From: JAJRXC01 sp047639555
GTDB taxonomy: Bacteria > Actinomycetota > Acidimicrobiia > Acidimicrobiales > Aldehydirespiratoraceae
DNA: 64,000 nt
Direction of reading: 5' to 3'
NCBI GenBank assembly: GCA_047639555.1
Contig: JBLIOE010000007.1
Location: forward strand, 1-64,000
A model generated the notes under the pieces. It was given only the letters and a program-made list of their open reading frames with translations. It did no database searches and was not told the DNA's origin. Positions 27,509-36,137 of this stretch are shown here, piece after piece. A program made the translations under genes and the position numbers. Positions within the stretch are counted from its first letter, which is position 1. Each line of letters opens with the position of its first letter.

Positions 27509-28390
27509 CTACGCGGGCGGTGGCACAAGAAGGTTGTGGCCATGCACACCGAACTCATCAAGGCGCAACTCGCCCGGCACAGCCGGACCCTCACCACGAG
27601 TCACCGCCACGAACGACTTGTTGATCGATAGATCCGACACAAGGCCGCTTTGCCCACCGGCGAGAACAACGAGCTCTAAAGCGAGACGAGCCAGCGATGT
27701 ACGCGGCGCAGATGTGGCGTCGCCCTGCCCTCGCAGAGCGGCCGAGACCGATTTCTTCGCTGCCAGATATTGCGGTGAATCAGGATCGGCCAGGATCTTC
27801 CGGATGGAGTCCGCCATCGCGATATCGGCTTCCCAATCCTCGATGATGTAGAGGCCACCCGGCTTCACATAGGGAAAGAGGGTCTCAAACGATGCCCGCG
27901 TCGGGGCATAGGCGTGTGAGGCGTCGTCGATCACGAGATCGAGTTGGGCACCGGCGAACTCTTGCTCAACGATCTCCGTCAATCTTGCTCGATCAGCCTG
28001 ATCGACACCGTAGAACGGGCGGAGACGATCGCTAAGACCGCGGGCTTCGATGAACCCATCAAGCGCCACCAAACGCTCGGGTTCGTTGTCGAGAGTGACC
28101 AGCCTCGCCGGATCGGCCCACAAGGCCAACAACGCGGCGCTACCACCCTCGGCGATACCAAGCTCCACAATGTTGCCGCCGGAGGCACGTTCGGACAGCT
28201 CTCGGTATCGATCGATGAGATGCAGAGGCTTCACGATGTAAAAGCGATCGGCTGACGAATCGGGCTCATAGCCAGAGACAAACTCCACGCCGTCAACCAC
28301 CAGGCTGTCACCCGAAAACAGCTTCCCCATGGTGTCTTCGCCGAACGCCGCTCCGAGAAGTCTGAGGTTTTCTGGTTCCCGAGCGGTCAT
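27509..28390 (-). CDS. Class I SAM-dependent methyltransferase
   Basis: 293 residues. The SAM-binding motif is NIVELGIAEGGSAALLALW, with DPARLVTLDNEPERL and DLVIDDASHAYAPTRASFET, continuing LFPYVKPGGLYIIEDW, as in the Methyltransf_24/TylF-like group that often modifies sugars or natural products. Its stop abuts the stop of the convergent GH1-like gene with no gap. Substrate unknown. A short 76-bp gap to the AAA+ gene suggests the two minus-strand genes may be co-transcribed. Confidence 0.87.
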   Translation of the reverse strand: MTAREPENLRLLGAAFGEDTMGKLFSGDSLVVDGVEFVSGYEPDSSADRFYIVKPLHLIDRYRELSERASGGNIVELGIAEGGSAALLALWADPARLVTLDNEPERLVALDGFIEARGLSDRLRPFYGVDQADRARLTEIVEQEFAGAQLDLVIDDASHAYAPTRASFETLFPYVKPGGLYIIEDWEADIAMADSIRKILADPDSPQYLAAKKSVSAALRGQGDATSAPRTSLARLALELVVLAGGQSGLVSDLSINKSFVAVTRGEGPAVPGELRLDEFGVHGHNLLVPPPA

Positions 28391-28466
28391 CGCGCCAAAG
28401 TGTACTGAACCGCATGAACCCTGTCAGTAGGACAAAGCCAATTTGGGCCAGATGACCCGCGCTCTC

Positions 28467-29885
28467 CTAGCTACGGCTCCGAAACTGCGCCTTGTTCCCG
28501 CCACCGTCCTTGTTGAGACGCTTCGACAGGTGCAGACCTTCCAGCACCATCTCCACCGCACTCGCAAGCATCGCCGGCGATTCGGCATCGGCCGGGTCTT
28601 CCTCGCTGAGCAAGGCCTTCACGGGAGCGGCGAGCGCCGGGATCGAATCGAGCATCGCGACGTAGGCCTCGTCGGTGACATCCTCGCCGGTGTCGACCAC
28701 GATGTCGCCCTCGAAGGCATCGACCACCGCACGGTGCGAATCCGGCGGCACCCGATCCTTGAAGACGGCCAGCACCGCGGACTTCACGAGGTTCTCGAGA
28801 ATCTCGCCGTCACGGCCTTCTTCGAGCGTCTCGATCTCGATCTTGCCGGAGGTGGATGCCGGCAGCGCGTCGAGATCCACGATGCGAGGTACGACATTCG
28901 TCGAGCCCGACCGGAGGCTGCGGCGAATCGCGTTCGCCACCATGACCTCCGTGTTGGCGATCGAGAGCCGAACCGACACACCCGACCGCTGATTGATCTG
29001 ATGGCTCGCGCGGGCGGCGAAGGTGAGGTTGGCGCAGATCTCCGTCATGAAGGACGGCACCGCGATGTCGAGTCCGTCAACCGACGCGAGGTCCGCCTCC
29101 TGCTCGATGATCGCGACTTCAGTCTCGATATCGAGCGGGTAATGGGTGCGGATCTGCGAACCGAAACGATCCTTCAGCGGCGTGATCAGCCGTCCACGGT
29201 TGGTGTAGTCCTCCGGGTTGGCGGAGGCGACGAGCATGATGTCGAGCGGGAGCCGGACCTTATGGCCGCGGATCTGCACGTCGCGTTCTTCGAGGACATT
29301 GAGCAGACCGACCTGGATGCGCTCGGCCAGGTCGGGGAGTTCGTTCATCGCGAAGATGCCGCGATTGGTGCGGGGCACAAGTCCGTAGTGCAAGACCAGT
29401 TCGTCGGAGAGATAGCGCCCCTCCGCAATCTTGATCGGGTCGACCTCACCAATGAGGTCGGCGATCGCGGTGTCGGGGGTGGCGAGCTTCTCGCCGAAAC
29501 GATCGTCGCGATGGACCCACGAGATCAGGGTGTCGTCGCCCTTTTCTTCCACCAGGTCACGGGCGTAACGGGAGATCGGCGCATAAGGGTCGTCATTGAT
29601 TTCCGAGCCGGCGACGATGGGCATCCATTCGTCCAGCAGACCGGTGAGACCGCGGATCATGCGAGTCTTCGCCTGGCCACGCTCTCCCAAGAAGATGATG
29701 TCGTGGCCCGCGAGCAGCGCATTTTCGAGCTGAGGGGTGACGGTGTTCTCGTAACCGAGCACCTCGGGGAACAACGGCTCGCCGGAACGGATGCGTTCGA
29801 TCGCGTTGCGCCGAATCTCCGTGCGCAGCGGTGTGGATTCCCATCCGCTGGACTTGAGGGCACCAAGGGTCTCTGGTCTCGACAT
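28467..29885 (-). CDS. AAA+ ATPase related to magnesium chelatase subunit I / MoxR
   Basis: 472 residues from ATG 29885. Walker A is IIFLGERGQAKTRMIRGLTG, Walker B GIFAMNELPDLAERIQVGLL, sensor-like LVASANPEDYTNRGRLITPL then KDRFGSQIRTHYPL. This is the Rv0958-like partner of the VWA protein at 22691-24724. Together they resemble ChlI/ChlD or MoxR-CoxE motor pairs, where ATP hydrolysis remodels a protein bound through the VWA MIDAS site. The target is unknown. The 101-bp gap to the divergent GH2-like gene would carry promoters for both. Confidence 0.9.
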   Translation of the reverse strand: MSRPETLGALKSSGWESTPLRTEIRRNAIERIRSGEPLFPEVLGYENTVTPQLENALLAGHDIIFLGERGQAKTRMIRGLTGLLDEWMPIVAGSEINDDPYAPISRYARDLVEEKGDDTLISWVHRDDRFGEKLATPDTAIADLIGEVDPIKIAEGRYLSDELVLHYGLVPRTNRGIFAMNELPDLAERIQVGLLNVLEERDVQIRGHKVRLPLDIMLVASANPEDYTNRGRLITPLKDRFGSQIRTHYPLDIETEVAIIEQEADLASVDGLDIAVPSFMTEICANLTFAARASHQINQRSGVSVRLSIANTEVMVANAIRRSLRSGSTNVVPRIVDLDALPASTSGKIEIETLEEGRDGEILENLVKSAVLAVFKDRVPPDSHRAVVDAFEGDIVVDTGEDVTDEAYVAMLDSIPALAAPVKALLSEEDPADAESPAMLASAVEMVLEGLHLSKRLNKDGGGNKAQFRSRS

Positions 29886-29986
29886 GGCGGCGACCATAGT
29901 CCGCTGACTGGCCGCTACTACAAGCACGTTTGAGAGACACACCCCGCGAAGATGCACGGCAACACGGCACGACTACCCTGCATCGC

Positions 29987-32092
29987 ATGGAACTGTCGGG
30001 CGCATGGCGGGCCGCTCCGGCCACAGAGGAATTGCGTCGCACCTTCCACGAACCGAGTCTCGACGATCGCGGCTGGGCGGAGATTTCGGTGCCCGGCCAC
30101 TGGTCTACTCACCCGGATCTCAGCGCCGCCCTCTCCGTCCTACATCGCACGCGCTTCAATCTCGCACCCGCGCCGGAGGGTCGCCGGCGCTGGCTTTGTC
30201 TCGACGGCATCGCACAGCAAGGCGACGTGTGGCTCGACGGTGGTTACGTCGGCGACACCGACGGCTACTTCGTTCCGCACCGTTTCGAGATCACCGACCT
30301 ACTCGGCGATCGCACCGATCACATGCTCGGCGTCGACGTGAGCTGCGGTCGCTTCGGCGATCCCGACAATCGCACCTCGCTCATGGGGGCGTATCAAGAC
30401 CCCGAGCTGAGCGGCGCGGCCGACGCGAATCCCGGAGGAATCTGGCAGCGAGTCCATATCCATGAGACGGGCCCACTCGCCATCCGCCACTTCCGTGCGG
30501 TGTGTCTCGACGCCAACCCGACACGCGCTCGCATGTCGATGCGCTGCGTGTTCGACGCGCCCGACGGCGGCATGGTCACCCTGCGCACGCGCGTTGCCGG
30601 CCACGAGCACAAACAACCGCAGATGGCCGCGGTCGGTGAGAACCGTGTGGAGTGGACATTTGATGTACCCGCCCCGGCGCTCTGGTGGCCGCACAGCCTT
30701 GGTGATCAACCGCTGCACGATCTTCGGTGCGACGTGTTGCACGACGACGAGATCCAGGACTTCCGCGAGGCGCGAGTGGGGTTCCGCACCGTCTCGATGA
30801 AGAACTGGGTGCTTCGAGTCAACGACGTTCCGATCTTCGTGAAGGGCGCCGGGATGCTCCCCACCACCCCGCGCCCCGGTGATGCCTCCGCCCAACAGGT
30901 TGCCGGCGATGTCGGTGCCGCGGTCGAAGCGGGCCTCGACCTGATTCGCGTCATCGCCCACATCGCCCGACCCGAGCTCTACGAAGCCGCCGACGAACGG
31001 GGCCTGCTCATCTGGCAGGAACTCCCCCTTCGCGGTGTCATGGCCCGCGGCGTGCGTGGCCAGGCCACGCGCCAAGCCCGAGAAGCGGTGGACCTTCTCG
31101 GCCACCACCCTTCGGTTGCAGTGTGGTGTGTACACGACGAACCCTTCCGCCGACCGGTAGCACCAACGGCCACACCGCCGGTCCTGGGTCAGCAGCCGCC
31201 GTCGTGGAATCGCGATGTCCTTGATCGTTCGGTGCGTCGCGTCCTCACGCGTACCGACGGCTCACGTCCGGTGATTGCCCACACGGCGGTGCCACCTCAC
31301 TTCCCTTCGCTCGATGGCACAACCAGCCATCTCTGGTTCGGCTGGAACGACGGCCGCGCTGCAGATCTCGCGCCGGCCGTGCAGCGCCTTCCCCGGATGG
31401 CGCGTTTTGTCACCGCCTTCGGCGCGGCCTCAGTGAATCCCGAGGCGGAAGTGCTGAAGGACCCTCGCTGGCCGGCGCTCGAATGGGACAAGATCCAACA
31501 ACAGACCGGTGCCCGCGTCGCATCGCTTCATCACCTCGTTCCACCTCGCGGCGTGGCCGACCCTGAAACCTGGGCCAACCTCACCCGTGTCGCCCAGGCC
31601 GAGGTCGTGAAGACCAATATCGAACTTCTTCGCCGGCTCAAATACCGACCCACTGGCGGCTTCGTACAGTTCTACCTGGCCGACGCATCGCCGACCGGCG
31701 GCTTCGGCGTTCTCGACTTCGAGCGCCGACCCAAACCCGCATGGCAAGCAATGGTCGACGCGTGTCGCCCCGTAATTGTGATCGCCGATCCGCTTCCCGC
31801 CGTCGTCCACCGCGGCGAAGCGCTCAGCCTCGCCGTGCATGTCGTCTCTGACCGGCGGGAACCAATCGAAGACTCGGTCGTAAAAGCCACAATCCGTGCG
31901 CTCGCTGACGACGACCGGACCATCACAGAAAGCGTTCAGGGCTGGGGCGGACGGATCGCTTCAGACGACTGCGAACTCATTGGTCATGCCCAGATCGTGG
32001 TGCCCGATGGAGCGACTCAGCTTGTTGTCGATCTCGAACTCACCGGCGACGATCTCTCCGTGACCAACCGTTACTACGCACCAATACGCTGA
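29987..32092 (+). CDS. GH2-like (beta-mannosidase/galactosidase fold) protein lacking the nucleophile
   Basis: 701 residues. The N-terminal galactose-binding-like jelly roll has RRWLCLDGIAQQGDVWLDGG then YVGDTDGYFVPHRFEITDLL. A central immunoglobulin-like domain follows, then a TIM barrel with VPIFVKGAGMLPT, ARPELYEAADERGLLIWQEL. The acid/base Glu is kept in AVWCVHDEPF (Glu385; Asp replaces the usual Asn before it). The nucleophile motif F-V-S-E-F-G reads RFVTAFGAASVNP, so Ala477 replaces Glu. There is no signal peptide, so it is cytoplasmic. Hydrolysis by the retaining mechanism is not expected. This is the second degenerate glycosidase within 4 kb. Confidence 0.84.
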   Translation: MELSGAWRAAPATEELRRTFHEPSLDDRGWAEISVPGHWSTHPDLSAALSVLHRTRFNLAPAPEGRRRWLCLDGIAQQGDVWLDGGYVGDTDGYFVPHRFEITDLLGDRTDHMLGVDVSCGRFGDPDNRTSLMGAYQDPELSGAADANPGGIWQRVHIHETGPLAIRHFRAVCLDANPTRARMSMRCVFDAPDGGMVTLRTRVAGHEHKQPQMAAVGENRVEWTFDVPAPALWWPHSLGDQPLHDLRCDVLHDDEIQDFREARVGFRTVSMKNWVLRVNDVPIFVKGAGMLPTTPRPGDASAQQVAGDVGAAVEAGLDLIRVIAHIARPELYEAADERGLLIWQELPLRGVMARGVRGQATRQAREAVDLLGHHPSVAVWCVHDEPFRRPVAPTATPPVLGQQPPSWNRDVLDRSVRRVLTRTDGSRPVIAHTAVPPHFPSLDGTTSHLWFGWNDGRAADLAPAVQRLPRMARFVTAFGAASVNPEAEVLKDPRWPALEWDKIQQQTGARVASLHHLVPPRGVADPETWANLTRVAQAEVVKTNIELLRRLKYRPTGGFVQFYLADASPTGGFGVLDFERRPKPAWQAMVDACRPVIVIADPLPAVVHRGEALSLAVHVVSDRREPIEDSVVKATIRALADDDRTITESVQGWGGRIASDDCELIGHAQIVVPDGATQLVVDLELTGDDLSVTNRYYAPIR

Positions 32093-32173
32093 AGTAGGCC
32101 GGAGCACGCCGCAAGAACTACCGTGCCCTGGGTATTCGTGACAAGCGGTACTTGTGAAAGAAGGTGCGTGTTC

Positions 32174-33016
32174 ATGGCACAAGCAACATCTCCGCAGCGA
32201 CACGATGTCGCTCCCACTCGAAAGCGTCCGGCGCCACTGCCGTGGCCGCTCAACATCTACCAGACCGCCATTGGCAAAAAGTACGTCATGGCACTCACGG
32301 GCGTCGGCCTGCTCGGATTCGTGCTGGTGCACATGGTTGGCAACCTGCACCTCTACGAAGGCCCGAGCCAGGTGTACGAATATGGCGAGGCGCTCCGGGA
32401 CCTTGGTGGTCACCTGGCGCCGCGCACCTTCGTGTTGTGGGTGATGCGCCTCGGCCTGATCGTCATGTTCGGCCTCCACATTCACAGCGCCTACTCGCTG
32501 AGCCGGATGAACCGCAAGGCCAATAGCGCCTATGCCGGCGGCCGCACCTACACGGCAGCCACGTTTGCCAGCCGCACCATGCGTTGGACCGGCCCGATCA
32601 TCTTGCTCTACCTGCTCTTCCACCTCGCCGACCTCACCTGGGGCTGGTGGCTGGGCGACGAATACTTCCGCGGCGACGTCTACCACAACGTCTCGGAATC
32701 CATGAGTGCCCTACCCGTCGCCATCATCTATGTGGTCGCCAACGTGGCGCTCGCCGTACACATCTTCCACGGGGTGTTCTCGATGTTCCAGAGCCTGGGC
32801 ATCAACAACCCGAAGTACAACGCCCTGCGCAAGGGTCTCGCTCAGGGTCTGGCGGCGCTCATTCTCGTTGGCAACCTGAGCTTTCCGATCGCCGTGCAGG
32901 CGGGCCTGATCGACGAAGACAACCGTGCCGATCCGATCGGCTTTGGCCACGGAGAAGACGCGATAGACGGCAATCATTCCGGCGAAGCTGGCGAAGATAC
33001 AGAAGGGGGCGAGTGA
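32174..33016 (+). CDS. sdhC: Succinate dehydrogenase cytochrome b subunit
   Basis: 280 residues; GAAGGTG precedes the ATG. Five membrane helices of the Bacillus/epsilonproteobacterial type fused cytochrome b558: KYVMALTGVGLLGFVLVHMV, LGLIVMFGLHIHSAYSL, IILLYLLFHLADLTWG, AIIYVVANVALAVHIFHGVF. The His residues in VHMVGNLHLY, HIHSAYS, FHLADL and HIFHG are candidate ligands for two b hemes. It anchors SdhAB in the membrane and passes electrons to quinone. A Glu/Asp/His-rich tail ends the protein. The stop shares one base with the sdhA start (TGATG). Confidence 0.95.
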   Translation: MAQATSPQRHDVAPTRKRPAPLPWPLNIYQTAIGKKYVMALTGVGLLGFVLVHMVGNLHLYEGPSQVYEYGEALRDLGGHLAPRTFVLWVMRLGLIVMFGLHIHSAYSLSRMNRKANSAYAGGRTYTAATFASRTMRWTGPIILLYLLFHLADLTWGWWLGDEYFRGDVYHNVSESMSALPVAIIYVVANVALAVHIFHGVFSMFQSLGINNPKYNALRKGLAQGLAALILVGNLSFPIAVQAGLIDEDNRADPIGFGHGEDAIDGNHSGEAGEDTEGGE

Positions 33017-34935
33017 TGGTCACGCTCGACGCAAAGATTCCAGAGGGCCCAATGGCCGAGAAGTGGGACAACCACAAGTTCTCGGTCAAGCTCGTCAACC
33101 CCGCCAACAAGCGCAAGTTTGAAGTCATCGTGGTCGGCACCGGTCTTGCCGGCGCCTCGGCCGCTGCTTCGCTCGCGGAGCTTGGCTACAACGTGAAGGT
33201 CTTCACCTTCCACGACTCGCCCCGCCGCGCGCACTCGATTGCGGCGCAGGGCGGCATCAACGCCGCGAAGAACTATCGCAACGATGGCGACTCGGTACAT
33301 CGGCTCTTCTACGACACGGTCAAGGGCGGCGACTATCGCTCCCGGGAGGCCAACGTTCATCGTCTCGCCCAGGTGTCCGTCAACATCATCGACCAGTGCG
33401 CCGCTCAGGGTGTGCCGTTCGCACGTGAGTACGGCGGCCTTCTCGCCAACCGTTCGTTTGGTGGCGCCCAGGTGAGCCGCACGTTCTACGCCCGAGGCCA
33501 GACCGGTCAGCAGCTGCTACTCGGCGCCTACCAGGCACTTGCTTCGCAGATCGCGGCTGGCAAGGTCACGCTTTACAACCGCAGCGACGTGCTCGACATC
33601 GTCAAGAAGGACGGCGAGGCCTGCGGCATCGTCACCCGAGACATGCTCACCGGCGAAGTCCACGGCCACAGCGCCCACGCAGTGGTGCTGGCCACCGGCG
33701 GCTACGGCAACGTCTACTACCTGTCCACAAACGCGATGGCGTCCAACGTCACCGCCGCCTGGCGAGCGCACCGCAAGGGCGCCTTGTTTGCGAACCCCTG
33801 TTACACACAGATTCACCCGACGTGTATTCCGGCCGCCGACGAGTTCCAGTCAAAGCTCACACTCATGTCCGAGTCGCTTCGCAACGACGGTCGCATCTGG
33901 GTCCCGAAGGGCAACGACGACGCTCGCGTCGCCGCCGATATTCCTGAGGACGAGCGCTACTACTACCTCGAAGAGAAGTACCCGAGCTTCGGCAACCTCG
34001 TTCCGCGCGATGTGGCGAGCCGCAACGCGAAGACGGTCGTCGATGATGGCAAGGGTGTCGGCCCGCTCAAGAACGGCGTCTACCTCGACTTCGCTGCCGC
34101 GATTGGCCGTGATGGCGTCGAGGCCGTCAAGGAGCGATACGGCAACCTCTTCGACATGTACGAGCGCATCACCGGCGAGGATCCTTACGCCACGCCGATG
34201 CGCATCTACCCGGCCACGCACTACACAATGGGTGGCCTGTGGGTTGACTACAACCTGATGACCACCGTGCCCGGCCTCTACGCCATCGGCGAAGCAAACT
34301 TCTCCGATCACGGCGCCAACCGTCTCGGTGCGTCGGCGCTCATGCAGGGTCTGGCCGACGGCTACTTCGTTCTGCCCTACACAATCGGCGATCACCTGGC
34401 ACCCAAGCTCGGCGATACGCCCGTCCCCACCGACGATCCCGTGTTTGCCGAGTCGGTCCAGGCCATCGACGACAAGTCTCGTCAATGGACCTCCAACAAA
34501 GGCACTCACGGCGTTGAGCACTACCACCGTGAGCTCGGCAAGCTGGTGTGGGAGCACTGCGGTATGGCTCGCAATGAAGCTGGCCTCCAGACGGCGCTCA
34601 AGGAGATCCCCGCTCTACGCGAGGACTTCCGCAAGAACGTCAAGGTGCTTGGCTCGCCCGACGGCATCAACACGATGCTCGAGAAGGTGAACCGAGTCGA
34701 CGACTTCATGGAGTTCGCCGAACTCAAAGTACGCGATGCACTCCATCGCCGTGAGAGTTGTGGCGGTCACTTCCGTGAGGAGTCACAGACTCCTGAAGGA
34801 GAGGCGCTGCGCGACGACGACAACTTCGCGTACGTCGGAGCGTGGGAACACAAGGGTGAAGGCCAAGAGCCCGAGCTCCACAAGGAACATCTCGAATTCG
34901 AATCCGTCGCGCTGACGCAGCGCTCGTACAAGTAA
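33016..34935 (+). CDS. sdhA: Succinate dehydrogenase flavoprotein subunit
   Basis: 639 residues from ATG 33016, with a one-base overlap with sdhC. FAD-binding Rossmann motif: EVIVVGTGLAGASAAASLAE. The flavin-linking His is in RRAHSIAAQGGINAAKNY. Active-site region includes NPCYTQIHPTCIPA and MRIYPATHYTMGGLWVDYN; the C-terminal FAD contact is ANFSDHGANRLGASALMQGL. It oxidises succinate to fumarate on the cytoplasmic face of complex II. Its length and the RRAHS motif fit the subfamily paired with a single five-helix cytochrome b. Confidence 0.97.
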   Translation: MVTLDAKIPEGPMAEKWDNHKFSVKLVNPANKRKFEVIVVGTGLAGASAAASLAELGYNVKVFTFHDSPRRAHSIAAQGGINAAKNYRNDGDSVHRLFYDTVKGGDYRSREANVHRLAQVSVNIIDQCAAQGVPFAREYGGLLANRSFGGAQVSRTFYARGQTGQQLLLGAYQALASQIAAGKVTLYNRSDVLDIVKKDGEACGIVTRDMLTGEVHGHSAHAVVLATGGYGNVYYLSTNAMASNVTAAWRAHRKGALFANPCYTQIHPTCIPAADEFQSKLTLMSESLRNDGRIWVPKGNDDARVAADIPEDERYYYLEEKYPSFGNLVPRDVASRNAKTVVDDGKGVGPLKNGVYLDFAAAIGRDGVEAVKERYGNLFDMYERITGEDPYATPMRIYPATHYTMGGLWVDYNLMTTVPGLYAIGEANFSDHGANRLGASALMQGLADGYFVLPYTIGDHLAPKLGDTPVPTDDPVFAESVQAIDDKSRQWTSNKGTHGVEHYHRELGKLVWEHCGMARNEAGLQTALKEIPALREDFRKNVKVLGSPDGINTMLEKVNRVDDFMEFAELKVRDALHRRESCGGHFREESQTPEGEALRDDDNFAYVGAWEHKGEGQEPELHKEHLEFESVALTQRSYK

Positions 34936-34948
34936 AGGGCGCGATCAA

Positions 34949-35722
34949 GTGAGCAAGATGCTGAACCTCAAGCTGAAGATCTGGCGCCAAGACGGACCGC
35001 ACGCCCAGGGCGCGTTCCTTGACGTCGACGCGAAGGACATCCCCGAGGACGCTTCGTTCCTCGAGATGCTCGACGTGGTCAACGAGCGGCTCATCGCCGA
35101 CGACGTTGAGCCGGTCACGTTTGGCCACGACTGCCGTGAGGGCATTTGTGGCTCCTGTGGCGTGATGATCAACGGTCAGGCCCACGGCCCCGAGAAGGCC
35201 ACGGCAACGTGCCAGCTCCACATGCGCAAGTTCAACGACGGCGACGAGATCGTCATCGAGCCGTGGCAGGCCGCCGCCTTCCCCGTTCTCAAAGACCTCA
35301 TGGTCGACCGTCGCGCGTTTGATCGGATCATCGAAGCGGGCGGTTACATCTCTGCCCCCACTGGCACCGCCCAGGACGCGAACTCGATCCTGATTCCGAA
35401 GGAAGTTGCCGACACGGCGATGGACGCGGCCGCGTGCATCGGTTGTGGCGCCTGTGTTGCCGCGTGCCCCAACTCGGCCGCCCAGCTCTTCGTCGGGGCG
35501 AAGCTTGCCCACCTCAACGTCTTGCCCCAGGGCCAGTCCGAGCGGTGGAAGCGCACTGAAAACATGGTCGACACCATGGAAGACTTCTTCGGCTCCTGCA
35601 CGAACCATGGCGAATGCAGCGACGCGTGCCCCAAAGAGATCAGCCTCGACTTCATCGCCTTCATGAACCGCGATTACGTCAAGGCCAAGGTCAAGAACCG
35701 CTCCCTCCAGAGCCAGAAGTAA
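34949..35722 (+). CDS. sdhB: Succinate dehydrogenase iron-sulfur subunit
   Basis: 257 residues from GTG. The [2Fe-2S] cysteines are in HDCREGICGSCGVMING with a fourth in TATCQLH. The [4Fe-4S] and [3Fe-4S] ligands are in CIGCGACVAACPNSA and SCTNHGECSDACPKE. It carries electrons from SdhA flavin to the quinone site in SdhC. It follows sdhA by 13 bp, completing the operon. Confidence 0.97.
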   Translation: MSKMLNLKLKIWRQDGPHAQGAFLDVDAKDIPEDASFLEMLDVVNERLIADDVEPVTFGHDCREGICGSCGVMINGQAHGPEKATATCQLHMRKFNDGDEIVIEPWQAAAFPVLKDLMVDRRAFDRIIEAGGYISAPTGTAQDANSILIPKEVADTAMDAAACIGCGACVAACPNSAAQLFVGAKLAHLNVLPQGQSERWKRTENMVDTMEDFFGSCTNHGECSDACPKEISLDFIAFMNRDYVKAKVKNRSLQSQK

Positions 35723-36082
35723 CTCGTTCGCCGGTTCACAAGTCACCACTCAGTGAAGTTCCCCTTGACCTCTTTCGGCTGAGGCGCGACAGTGACAGAC
35801 GTCACAACAAACGGTTTGATCGGTGTTACCCGCTCGAAGCACTCGCCTCGAATACGCCGACCTCTCTGGTGACCGAAGGGAGGACGGCGATACGACCGCA
35901 CAGAATGATCCGGCCAACGGAAATCTGTGCTCCAGAACCGCCATACGAACCCACGCCAGTCGTAGTCGGAACCGCTCCCATGAGCTTCTCGCACCCAAAG
36001 CGCCTCTATGCAGGCGTTCGGAGAAGCGCTCTAGAGAGAAGATTCCAAGACCACTTCAAGTGTGATGAGGACCTTCTTTTAC
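35723..36082. other. Gene-free spacer after sdhB with an inverted repeat
   Basis: About 360 bp with no convincing coding frame: the open frames have atypical composition and no family resemblance. The only structure I see is GTGAC-agac-GTCAC at 35792-35805, close behind a TTGACC, which could be a small operator or hairpin. No tRNA-like cloverleaf was found. Confidence 0.5.
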
Positions 36083-36116
36083 AGACGAGGCGTCCCCGGA
36101 CCGGGGCGCCTCGTCT
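36083..36116. terminator. Strong hairpin between sdhB and the convergent hydrolase
   Basis: AGACGAGGCG (36083-36092) pairs perfectly with CGCCTCGTCT (36107-36116). Inside it CCCC (36094-36097) pairs with GGGG (36103-36106), around a 5-nt loop with one unpaired T. A short TTTT follows on the plus strand at about 36121. It lies 21 bp from the stop of the leftward hydrolase and 360 bp beyond sdhB, so it probably ends both transcripts. Confidence 0.7.
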
Positions 36117-36137
36117 GGCTGTTTTGGAACAGTCGAG

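Noticed and set aside
28443..29933. 496-codon plus-strand frame
   Set aside because: Exact antisense of the AAA+ ATPase gene; a high-GC shadow with no domain.
32141..32155. ACAAG-cggta-CTTGT inverted repeat before sdhC
   Set aside because: Only a 5-bp stem; a Rex-like site was considered but only one half-site (TTGTGAA) is present.
35743..35994. 82-83 codon minus-strand frames in the sdhB spacer
   Set aside because: Composition and Arg/Trp-rich content do not look coding, and no binding site or family was recognised.
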